In this document: positions 1 to 5,532 of the stretch, in pieces
Numbering within the stretch: the stretch's first letter is position 1
Layout: each line of letters starts with the position of its first letter
Assembly (NCBI GenBank): GCA_024636075.1
Contig: JAGXHS010000136.1
Coordinates: 1 to 7,771, forward strand
Reading direction: 5' to 3'
Source of the DNA: Propionibacteriaceae bacterium
Lineage (GTDB): Bacteria; Actinomycetota; Actinomycetes; Propionibacteriales; Propionibacteriaceae
Length of the DNA stretch: 7,771 bases
Translations under genes and position numbers: made by a program
The notes under the pieces: generated by a model
The model's input: the letters and a program-made list of their open reading frames with translations, nothing else
Database searches by the model: none
Told to the model about the DNA's origin: nothing

Positions 1-59
1 CTGCGGAGGAAATACTTAGCGACGATGACCTCGACCACACCGAGATGATCTTCCGCTGA
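1..59 (+). CDS. C-terminal tail of an unidentified upstream protein (partial)
   Basis: Only the last 18 complete codons are present. The open frame starting at base 3 gives an acidic tail ending DDDLDHTEMIFR followed by TGA at 57-59. The codons mostly end in G or C, as in the genes downstream, and the other two forward frames close within about 50 bases (TAG at 17-19, TGA at 46-48), so this is the best candidate for a real gene end. It lies 49 nt before purN on the same strand. From general knowledge of actinobacterial gene order, a DUF6350-type integral membrane protein often precedes purN and can end in a charged cytoplasmic tail. The residues visible here are too few to confirm that identity. 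Confidence 0.45.
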   Translation, partial: AEEILSDDDLDHTEMIFR

Positions 60-77
60 CCGGTCGGAGCCGGAGTC

Positions 78-105
78 TTGGGTGGGTCGGGCTCTCCGAT
101 AGGTT
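78..105 (+). promoter_or_regulatory. Candidate promoter for purN operon, possibly leaderless
   Basis: A TTGGGT element at 78-83 is followed after 16 nt by TAGGTT at 100-105, which fits the actinobacterial TANNNT -10 pattern. Transcription from it would begin near 111-113, on the second of two adjacent GTG codons (109 and 112). This suggests a leaderless mRNA for purN. The only Shine-Dalgarno-like bases, GGAG at 106-109, are too close to either GTG to be useful, which supports the idea. The -35 match is weak, so the call rests mainly on the -10 box and its spacing. Confidence 0.4.
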
Positions 106-108
106 GGA

Positions 109-705
109 GTGGTGACATGTCGCGTGCTGGTGTTGGCCTCTGGATCCGGCACCCTTCTGCAAGCACTACTGGACGCATGCACCGGCGCCTATCCGGCCCG
201 GGTGGTTGCCCTCGGTACCGACAACAGGAAGTGTGGCGCTCTCGATCGTGCCCGCTCAGCAGGCGTGGACAGCTTCAGTCTGCCGCTGACTGACCGCAGC
301 CGACGGGGGGAATGGGATGCCGAGCTGACCGCCCGAGTGGCCAGCTACGAACCTGATCTCGTGGTGAGCGCCGGATTCATGAAGCTGTTGGGTCCCCGCT
401 TCCTGGACCGTTTCGCTGGTCGGACCATCAACACCCATCCAGCCCTGCTGCCAGCCTTTGCGGGGATGCACGCCGTCCGGGATGCACTGGCGCATGGCGT
501 GAAGGTCACCGGAGCGACGGTCTTCATGGTCGACGAGGGCGTGGACACGGGTCAGATTCTCGCCCAACGCGCCGTGCCGGTGCAGCCAGGTGACAACGAA
601 GCGACACTTCACGAACGGATCAAGGTCGTCGAGCGCCAATTGCTGATCGACACGGTCCGTGAACTTGCCCTCATCACACCAACAACAACGACCACCATCA
701 GATGA
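109..705 (+). CDS. purN: Phosphoribosylglycinamide formyltransferase (GART, PurN)
   Basis: PurN catalyses the third step of de novo purine synthesis in the cytoplasm, moving a formyl group from 10-formyl-THF to GAR. The 198-residue product is the normal size for the family. The N-terminal phosphate-binding loop is ASGSGTLLQALLDAC (residues 10-24). The catalytic Asn-His-Asp set is visible as N108 and H110 in TINTHPALLPAF and D146 in VDEGVDTG. An in-frame TAG at 100-102 limits the start to GTG 109 or GTG 112, and no good Shine-Dalgarno sequence is present, so a leaderless start at 112 is possible. The C-terminus carries a threonine-rich run (TPTTTTTIR) that looks like an unconserved tail. purH follows immediately and must be co-transcribed. 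Confidence 0.95.
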   Translation: MVTCRVLVLASGSGTLLQALLDACTGAYPARVVALGTDNRKCGALDRARSAGVDSFSLPLTDRSRRGEWDAELTARVASYEPDLVVSAGFMKLLGPRFLDRFAGRTINTHPALLPAFAGMHAVRDALAHGVKVTGATVFMVDEGVDTGQILAQRAVPVQPGDNEATLHERIKVVERQLLIDTVRELALITPTTTTTIR

Positions 706-716
706 CGAGGAGTCAG

Positions 717-2273
717 ATGTCTGAACGCACGCCGATCCGCCGAGCCCTGCTGTCGGTCTACGACATGTCCAGACTGGTTGAGCTGGGACAGGCACTGGCC
801 GAGGCAGGGGTCGAAATCGTCTCCACCGGCAGTACGGCCGGAACCCTCACCAAAGCCGGCGTACCCGTCACCCCGATCGAGGAGGTCACCGGGTTCCCGG
901 AGTGCTTCGACGGGCGGGTGAAGACACTGCACCCCGCCGTTCACGGTGGCATCCTCGCCGACCGTCGTCTGCAGGCACACCGCGATCAACTCGACGAACT
1001 GGAGATCGCCCCTTTCGACCTGGTGGTGAGCAATCTCTATCCGTTCAGCAGCACGGTCGCCTCTGGTGCGGACTTCGATGCGTGTGTCGAACAGATCGAC
1101 ATCGGCGGGCCGGCGATGGTGCGTGCCGCCGCCAAGAACCATCCCAGCGTGGCCATCATCACCTCCCCGGGCCAGTACGACCAGATCGTGACCGCGCTCG
1201 GCGAGGGCGGCTTCAGCTGTGCCGATCGGATCGGACTTGCGGCTGTCGCTTTCGCCCACACCGCCAGCTATGACGTCGCCGTGGCGAACTGGATGGCCGA
1301 ACAGGCCTCTGCAGTGGACCGATCCGATAATGGAGGGTTCAGAGGACGGACCTTCCAACAGGTCGGCACGCTGCGTTATGGCGAGAACTCCCACCAACAG
1401 GCGGCCGTCTACCGTGATCTGACCACCTCAGGTGGGCTACCCACGGCGGTACAGCTGCACGGCAAGCAGATGAGCTACAACAACTATGTGGACGCAGACG
1501 CTGCCCGGCGTGCGGCCAACGACTTCGACGAGCCGGCGATCGCCATCATCAAGCACGCCAATCCCTGCGGCATCGCGGTAGCCGACGAGGTGGCGACCGC
1601 GCACCGCAAGGCACATGCCTGTGATCCGGTCTCGGCTTTCGGCGGTGTGATCGCCAGCAATCGTACGGTGAGTGTCGAGTTGGCTGAGCAGGTTGCCGAA
1701 ATCTTCACTGAAGTGATCGTGGCGCCCAGCTATCAGCCGGCGGCACTGCAGATCCTGCAGAAGAAGAAGAACATCCGAATCCTGCAGTGTGAGGGTGCGC
1801 CGCAGAGCGACATGGAGACGCGTGACATCGACGGGGGGCTGCTCGTGCAACAGCGCGACCAGCTCGACGCACCGGGCGATGACCCGGCGAACTGGACGCT
1901 GGTCAGTGGCCAGCCCGGTGACGATGCACTGCTGGACGACCTGCTCTTCGCCTGGCGCGCGGTGCGGGCGGTGAAGTCGAACGCCATCCTGCTGGCCCAC
2001 GACCGCGCCTCGGTGGGTGTCGGCATGGGCCAGGTGAATCGCGTCGATTCCTGCCAACTGGCGGTGCAGCGTGCGGGTGAGCGCGCCGGCGGGTCGGTGG
2101 CAGCCTCCGACGCCTTCTTCCCCTTCAGCGACGGACCGCAGATCCTGATCGATGCCGGGGTCCGGGCCATCGTCCAGCCGGGTGGTTCGGTGCGCGACGA
2201 GGAGACGATCCGGGCCGCCGAGACCGCCGGCGTCACCATGTACGTCACCGGTACGCGGCACTTCTTCCACTGA
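717..2273 (+). CDS. purH: Bifunctional AICAR formyltransferase / IMP cyclohydrolase (PurH)
   Basis: PurH performs the last two steps of IMP synthesis: formylation of AICAR with 10-formyl-THF, then ring closure. From ATG 717 the protein has 518 residues, close to the usual 510-530. The N-terminal MGS-like cyclohydrolase domain shows STGSTAGTL (36-44), GFPECFDGRVKTLHP (59-73) and the Lys of AAAKNH (K140). The transformylase domain shows LRYGENSHQQAAVY, SYNNYVDADAA, the catalytic pair K279-H280 in IIKHANPCG, DPVSAFGG, FFPFSDG and the terminal VTGTRHFFH. I chose 717 because GAGGAG at 707-712 sits 4 nt upstream. The in-frame ATG at 702 would overlap the purN stop (ATGA) and add five residues before the family's normal beginning. 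The gap to purN is 11 nt, which suggests translational coupling. Confidence 0.97.
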   Translation: MSERTPIRRALLSVYDMSRLVELGQALAEAGVEIVSTGSTAGTLTKAGVPVTPIEEVTGFPECFDGRVKTLHPAVHGGILADRRLQAHRDQLDELEIAPFDLVVSNLYPFSSTVASGADFDACVEQIDIGGPAMVRAAAKNHPSVAIITSPGQYDQIVTALGEGGFSCADRIGLAAVAFAHTASYDVAVANWMAEQASAVDRSDNGGFRGRTFQQVGTLRYGENSHQQAAVYRDLTTSGGLPTAVQLHGKQMSYNNYVDADAARRAANDFDEPAIAIIKHANPCGIAVADEVATAHRKAHACDPVSAFGGVIASNRTVSVELAEQVAEIFTEVIVAPSYQPAALQILQKKKNIRILQCEGAPQSDMETRDIDGGLLVQQRDQLDAPGDDPANWTLVSGQPGDDALLDDLLFAWRAVRAVKSNAILLAHDRASVGVGMGQVNRVDSCQLAVQRAGERAGGSVAASDAFFPFSDGPQILIDAGVRAIVQPGGSVRDEETIRAAETAGVTMYVTGTRHFFH

Positions 2274-2307
2274 GCAGCCAGCGACTGATCGAGAACAGGA
2301 ACAGCAG

Positions 2308-3156
2308 ATGACAGCAGAGCGGATTGACGGCAAGGTGGTGGCTTCAGAGGTCAAGGCCGATCTCGCCCGAAGGGTGGAACGGTTGGTTCAACAGGGTGTT
2401 CGGCCCGGCCTCGGCACGATTCTCGTGGGTGACCACCCCGGATCACAGATGTATGTGGCAGGCAAACACCGGGACTCCGCCCAGGTGGGCATCGAATCGA
2501 TCCGGGTGAACCTGCCCGCCGACGCGTCCGCCAGCCAGGTAGCCGAGGCGATCGCCGGCCTGAACGAGGATCCGCGGTGCACCGGGTTCATCGTCCAGTT
2601 GCCGTTGCCTGCGCATCTCGACGACAACTGGGCCCTTGAGCTGATCGATCCGGCGAAGGATGCCGATGGTCTGCATCCGGTCAATCTGGGTCGACTGGTG
2701 CTGGGAGTCCCGGCGCCGCTTCCGTGCACGCCGCTGGGCATCCTCGAACTGCTGCGGTACCGCGAAGTGGAGCTGTCAGGCGCCGAGGTGGTGATGGTGG
2801 GTCGTGGCACCACGGTCGGTCGCCCGATGGGGCTGTTGCTGACCCGAAAGACGGAGAACGCCACGGTGACGCTCTGCCACACCGGAACCAGGGATCTGGC
2901 GGCGCACACTCGTCGCGCTGACGTCGTCGTGGTGGCGGCAGGACGGCCGGGCATGATCACCGCCGACATGGTGGCCGAGGGCTCGGTGCTGATCGATGTG
3001 GGGATCAACCGCACCGACGACGGCTTGGTCGGTGACCTCGCCGACGACGTGTGGCAGAAGGCGCGGCTGGTGACTCCGGTACCCGGGGGTGTCGGTCTGA
3101 TGACCCGCGCCATGTTACTGGCCAATGTGGTGGGTATCGCCGAGCTGAAGGTGTGA
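2308..3156 (+). CDS. folD: Methylene-THF dehydrogenase / methenyl-THF cyclohydrolase (FolD)
   Basis: FolD interconverts 5,10-methylene-THF and 10-formyl-THF with NADP(H), supplying the formyl donor for PurN and PurH just upstream. The 282-residue protein is of typical length. Active-site residues can be placed: Y49 and K53 in SQMYVAGK, Q98 in IVQLPLP and D120 in KDADGLHP. The Rossmann part shows PCTPLGILELL, then the dinucleotide loop GRGTTVGRP (165-173), ADVVVVAAGRPGMI and VLIDVGINR. ATG 2308 is preceded by AGGA at 2297-2300 with 7 nt spacing. The frame stays open upstream into purH, but those codons would overlap purH and are not FolD-like. One oddity: the C-terminal signature normally written PGGVGPMT reads PGGVGLMT here (L264). 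All catalytic residues are kept, so I expect an active enzyme. Confidence 0.97.
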   Translation: MTAERIDGKVVASEVKADLARRVERLVQQGVRPGLGTILVGDHPGSQMYVAGKHRDSAQVGIESIRVNLPADASASQVAEAIAGLNEDPRCTGFIVQLPLPAHLDDNWALELIDPAKDADGLHPVNLGRLVLGVPAPLPCTPLGILELLRYREVELSGAEVVMVGRGTTVGRPMGLLLTRKTENATVTLCHTGTRDLAAHTRRADVVVVAAGRPGMITADMVAEGSVLIDVGINRTDDGLVGDLADDVWQKARLVTPVPGGVGLMTRAMLLANVVGIAELKV

Positions 3157-3159
3157 GCA

Positions 3160-3441
3160 ATGGACCGCGACACTCATTCCCACGGGCTCAACGAGTGGCC
3201 ACTGATACTGGTCCTCGTCGGGATGCTCGCGTCGATGGGGCTGGTGGCCAGTGGGAATTGGCGTCGAGGCGCCTTCGCGCTGGGAGCGTGTGTCACATTG
3301 GCCGCGTTGCTGCGAGCGGTCCTTCCGCCGCAGATCGCCGGATTGCTTGTGCTGCGGTCCCGGTGGTTCGACATGGCGGTGCTGCTGATCTCCGGAGCGG
3401 CGATCATGGTGCTGACACTGGTGGTGCCCCCCTCCCAGTGA
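3160..3441 (+). CDS. DUF3017 family small membrane protein
   Basis: This 93-residue protein has three hydrophobic segments (about 13-32, 39-56 and 72-90), so it is probably a polytopic membrane protein with no signal peptide. WP at 13-14, WRRG at 34-37, LRAVLP at 51-56 and the AGLLVLRSRWFD block at 60-71 match my recollection of DUF3017, an actinobacterial family of unknown function usually encoded beside folD. The start is 3 nt after the folD stop, with AAGG at 3148-3151 as a ribosome binding site inside the end of folD. This implies co-translation with folD. No catalytic motif is visible, so no biochemical role is assigned. The TGA stop sits in the loop of the hairpin that separates this operon from mdh. 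Confidence 0.88.
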   Translation: MDRDTHSHGLNEWPLILVLVGMLASMGLVASGNWRRGAFALGACVTLAALLRAVLPPQIAGLLVLRSRWFDMAVLLISGAAIMVLTLVVPPSQ

Positions 3442-3455
3442 GGAAGGAGGGCACC
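3423..3455. terminator. Hairpin between convergent DUF3017 gene and mdh
   Basis: GGTGCCC at 3423-3429 pairs with GGGCACC at 3449-3455. Pairing continues inward to give a 14-position stem around the 5-nt loop AGTGA, with two C-A mismatches in plus-strand RNA. In minus-strand RNA the same two positions become G-U wobbles, so the stem is continuous there. The stem begins 46 nt beyond the mdh stop and contains the DUF3017 stop codon in its loop. There is no proper U-tract on either side, as is common for actinobacterial terminators. It probably ends mdh transcripts best and the purine operon less efficiently. Confidence 0.6.
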
Positions 3456-3500
3456 TGTTCAGTCACCAGTCTGGTCAATCGCCAGTCGTGGTCAGCGTCG

Positions 3501-4490
3501 TCAGATCAGTCCGAGTTTGGTGACGGCTTCCTTCTCATCGACCAGTTCAGCCACCGATGCGTCGATCATTCGGCGTGAGAAATCGTCGATCTCGAGGCCC
3601 TGCACGATGCTGTACTTCCCGTCGGCCACTGTGCAGGGGAACGACGAGATCAGGCCTTCCGGCACCCCGTAGGAGCCGTCGGAGGGCACGGCCATCGACA
3701 CCCAGTCACCCTCGGGGGTGCCCTGGACCCAGTCGCGCACGTGTTCGATGGTGGCATTCGCCGCAGACGCCGCCGAGGACGAGCCGCGTGCTGCGATGAT
3801 CGCCGCACCGCGCTTGGCGACGGTGGGAATGAAGGTGTCTTCGATCCAGGCCTGGTCGTCGACCAGCCCGGCGGCGTTCTGACCGTTCACCTCTGCGTGG
3901 AAGAGATCGGGGTACTGGGTGGCGGAGTGATTGCCCCAGATCGTCATGTGCGAGATGGCTGTTACCGGAGACTGCACCTTGTGCGCCAACTGGCTCATCG
4001 CCCGGTTGTGGTCCAACCGGGTCAGCGCGTTGAACCGCTCGGCCGGGATGTCAGGAGCGTTGCTCTGCGCGATCAGTGCGTTGGTGTTGGCCGGATTCCC
4101 GGTGATCAGCACCTTCACGTCATCAGCGGCCACTGCGTTCAGTGCCTTGCCCTGAGCGGTGAAGATGGCGCCGTTGGCGCTCAGCAGGTCTCCGCGCTCC
4201 ATGCCGGCCTTGCGGGGCATGGCGCCCACCAGCATGGCCAGATTGACTCCTTCGAACACCTTGTGGGGATCGTCGCCGATCTCCACCTTCGCCAAGGTGG
4301 AGTAGGCGCAGTCGTCGAGCTCCATCACGACGCCCTCCAGCGCCTTCAGCGCCGGGGTGATCTCCAACAGGCGTAGTTCCACCGGCGTGTTGGGGCCGAG
4401 CAGGGCTCCGCTCGCGATGCGAAACAGCAAGCTGTAACAGATTTGTCCGGCAGCTCCGGTGACGGCGATCTTGACTGGGGGGGTGCTCAC
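3501..4490 (-). CDS. mdh: Malate dehydrogenase (NAD-dependent)
   Basis: Mdh interconverts malate and oxaloacetate with NAD in the TCA cycle, in the cytosol. The 329-residue product matches the dimeric, cytosolic-type MDH family. The nucleotide loop is VTGAAGQICYSLLFR (10-24). LLEI ends the second beta strand, with E43 placed to hold the NAD ribose. Substrate arginines R92 and R98 lie in MPRKAGMERG and R158 in TRLDHNR. The D160-H188 catalytic pair is in TRLDHNR and TIWGNHSATQYP. The start is GTG at 4488-4490, with a purine-rich AGAGAGGAAG about 6 nt upstream on the minus strand. Codons 3-5 contain a run of seven C (seven G on the plus strand, 4477-4483), but the frame is intact. It lies downstream of purU on the same strand with a 119-nt gap and a candidate promoter of its own, and it converges on the purine operon. 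Confidence 0.97.
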   Translation of the reverse strand: MSTPPVKIAVTGAAGQICYSLLFRIASGALLGPNTPVELRLLEITPALKALEGVVMELDDCAYSTLAKVEIGDDPHKVFEGVNLAMLVGAMPRKAGMERGDLLSANGAIFTAQGKALNAVAADDVKVLITGNPANTNALIAQSNAPDIPAERFNALTRLDHNRAMSQLAHKVQSPVTAISHMTIWGNHSATQYPDLFHAEVNGQNAAGLVDDQAWIEDTFIPTVAKRGAAIIAARGSSSAASAANATIEHVRDWVQGTPEGDWVSMAVPSDGSYGVPEGLISSFPCTVADGKYSIVQGLEIDDFSRRMIDASVAELVDEKEAVTKLGLI

Positions 4491-4501
4491 GATTGGCTTC
4501 C

Positions 4502-4528
4502 TCTCTCGGCGACGAGATTCTCTCGGTG
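4502..4528. repeat. Direct repeat in mdh leader
   Basis: The 10-mer TCTCTCGGYG occurs at 4502-4511 and 4519-4528, with a period of 17 nt. A short inverted repeat, CGAGA (4513-4517) and TCTCG (4521-4525), lies in and beside the second copy. The cluster falls in the presumed 5' untranslated region of mdh, between the candidate -10 box and the start codon. The copy nearer mdh overlaps the ribosome binding region on the minus strand. It could be a regulatory site or a chance feature of a purine-rich leader. Confidence 0.3.
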
Positions 4529-4547
4529 CGATGTCCGTACTGGGTCA

Positions 4548-4553
4548 ATCCTA
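4548..4553 (-). promoter_or_regulatory. Candidate -10 box for mdh
   Basis: On the minus strand this reads TAGGAT, an excellent fit to the TANNNT -10 consensus. Initiation would be near 4541 and would leave a leader of about 50 nt before the GTG of mdh. No convincing -35 element stands 16-18 nt upstream. The site would let mdh be expressed independently of purU, whose stop codon lies 56 nt upstream of the box. Confidence 0.4.
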
Positions 4554-4609
4554 TCGAGGGACGCCGTCGGAGGTGCAGCGGGTGACAGGTTTGCATCCAC
4601 GCTCGCCGC

Positions 4610-5452
4610 TCAACGGAAGATGACCGTCCGGCTGCCGTCGAGGAAGACGCGCTTCTCCGTGTACAGCTTGACCGCTTCGCTGAGGGTCTGGCTCTCCTCG
4701 TACTGCCCGATTGCCATCAGTTCCGCAGGGCTCCGGGTGTGGTCCACCCGGGTCACGTTCTGCTCGATGATCGGTCCCTCGTCGAGGTCGGAGGTGACGA
4801 AATGGGCAGTGGCGCCGATCAGCTTCACCCCACGGGTGTGCGCCTGCCGGTAGGGATTCGCACCCTTGAAACCGGGCAGGAAGGAGTGGTGGATGTTGAT
4901 CGCCCGGCCAGCCAGGTCGCGACACAGCTCCGGTGACAGGATCTGCATGTAGCGAGCCAACACCACCAGCTCGATCTGCTGCTCGTCGACGACCTGGCGA
5001 ATCCGGTCCTCGAATGCCGCCTTCGAACCAGGTAGCACCACGTGCTCCTCGAAGGCCACCCGATAGAAGTCGGCCAACTGAGCGAGATCCGGATGGTTCG
5101 CCAGGATCAGGCCGATGTCCATGTTCAGCTGACCGGAACGTTGCCGGAACAGCAGGTCGTTCAGGCAGTGCGCCGACTTGGACACCAGGATCAGCACCCG
5201 TGTCGGGCGCGAAGCCAGATCCAGCTGCCAATTCGCCTCCAGTTCTTCCATCACGTGGGTGACGCAGCCGTCGATCTGGTCCTGCTCCAGGGCAGAGTCG
5301 AGTTGGATGCGCATGAAGAAGCGACCCGAGTCCACCGACGAGAACTGTGCCAGCTCGGTGATGTTGCCGGCAGCCTGCACCACCGCACCGGTGACCCGGT
5401 GCACGATGCCCGGCTGATCTGCGCAGGACATGGTCAGCACCCAGTTGTTCAT
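4610..5452 (-). CDS. purU: Formyltetrahydrofolate deformylase (PurU)
   Basis: PurU hydrolyses 10-formyl-THF to formate and THF, balancing the folate pools and in some bacteria feeding formate to purine synthesis. An N-terminal ACT domain (about 1-80, beginning WVLTMSCADQPGIVHRVTG) precedes a formyltransferase-fold domain (about 84-260). The catalytic set is N186 and H188 in INIHHSFLPGFKGANPY and D224 in SDLDEGPIIEQ. I chose ATG 5452 because it places the ACT strand at the N-terminus and gives 280 residues, the length of the E. coli enzyme. The frame extends to an ATG at 5515, adding 21 residues (MSIHPNRPNGLELPGAVRSS then S) that do not look like family sequence. Neither start has a good Shine-Dalgarno sequence. 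A TACGCT box at 5461-5466 (minus strand) ends only 8 nt from ATG 5452, so the message may be nearly leaderless. A 119-nt gap separates it from mdh downstream. Confidence 0.93.
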   Translation of the reverse strand: MNNWVLTMSCADQPGIVHRVTGAVVQAAGNITELAQFSSVDSGRFFMRIQLDSALEQDQIDGCVTHVMEELEANWQLDLASRPTRVLILVSKSAHCLNDLLFRQRSGQLNMDIGLILANHPDLAQLADFYRVAFEEHVVLPGSKAAFEDRIRQVVDEQQIELVVLARYMQILSPELCRDLAGRAINIHHSFLPGFKGANPYRQAHTRGVKLIGATAHFVTSDLDEGPIIEQNVTRVDHTRSPAELMAIGQYEESQTLSEAVKLYTEKRVFLDGSRTVIFR

Positions 5453-5460
5453 GGACGACG

Positions 5461-5466
5461 AGCGTA
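5461..5466 (-). promoter_or_regulatory. Candidate -10 box for purU
   Basis: Read on the minus strand the six bases are TACGCT, matching TANNNT. Initiation would be at about 5453-5455, at or just before ATG 5452, giving a leaderless or nearly leaderless mRNA. No strong -35 element is seen. If this box is used, the longer reading frame from 5515 cannot be the translated one. Confidence 0.3.
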
Positions 5467-5499
5467 CTGCCCCGGGCAGTTCCAGACCATTCGGCCGAT

Positions 5500-5505
5500 T
5501 AGGGT
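5500..5505 (+). promoter_or_regulatory. Candidate -10 box for the oxidoreductase
   Basis: TAGGGT fits the TANNNT pattern and would start transcription near 5512. This leaves a leader of about 20 nt that carries the ribosome binding site GGAAGG (5521-5526). No clear -35 element is present, which is compatible with a regulated promoter. The adjoining palindrome covers the presumed start point. Confidence 0.4.
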
Positions 5506-5519
5506 GGATGGACATCCAC
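5504..5519. promoter_or_regulatory. 16-bp palindrome, candidate operator
   Basis: GTGGATGGACATCCAC has perfect 7-bp arms around a 2-bp centre. It lies in the divergent region between purU and the oxidoreductase, overlaps the last two bases of the candidate -10 box and spans the predicted start of transcription. It ends one base before the GGAAGG ribosome binding site. That position suits a repressor of the oxidoreductase gene. No regulator gene is adjacent in this window, so the binding protein is unknown. Confidence 0.45.
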
Positions 5520-5532
5520 AGGAAGGCCCGCC

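Noticed and set aside
60..108. Possible ZTP (pfl) riboswitch or terminator before purN
   Set aside because: The stretch is only 49 nt, lacks the conserved pfl core as I know it, and its best stem (CGGAG 65-69 with CTCCG 94-98) is short. A promoter explains it better.
672..702. ACC/AAC trinucleotide-rich end of purN as a functional repeat
   Set aside because: The units are imperfect and short. They encode a threonine-rich C-terminal tail beyond the conserved fold, most simply low-complexity drift.
702..716. Upstream ATG for purH overlapping the purN stop (ATGA)
   Set aside because: The strong GAGGAG at 707-712 is correctly spaced only for ATG 717, and the five extra residues are not typical of PurH.
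609..1397. 262-codon minus-strand open frame opposite the purN/purH junction
   Set aside because: It spans two real genes on the other strand, and its translation resembles no family I know.
1744..1789. CACTGCAG...CTGCAGTG inverted repeat with an AAG-rich middle inside purH
   Set aside because: It encodes LQILQKKKNIRILQ, a segment with the lysine run that is usual in PurH proteins, so the bases are explained by protein conservation.
1437..2354. 305-codon minus-strand open frame opposite purH
   Set aside because: The plus strand encodes a full PurH with catalytic motifs across the same bases. The antisense translation is histidine- and arginine-rich without family features.
3051..3578. 175-codon plus-strand frame overlapping folD, DUF3017 and the mdh end
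   Set aside because: It is out of frame with three supported genes and crosses the terminator hairpin.
3741..4376. 211-codon plus-strand open frame within mdh
   Set aside because: It is antisense to conserved MDH active-site segments and has no protein features of its own.
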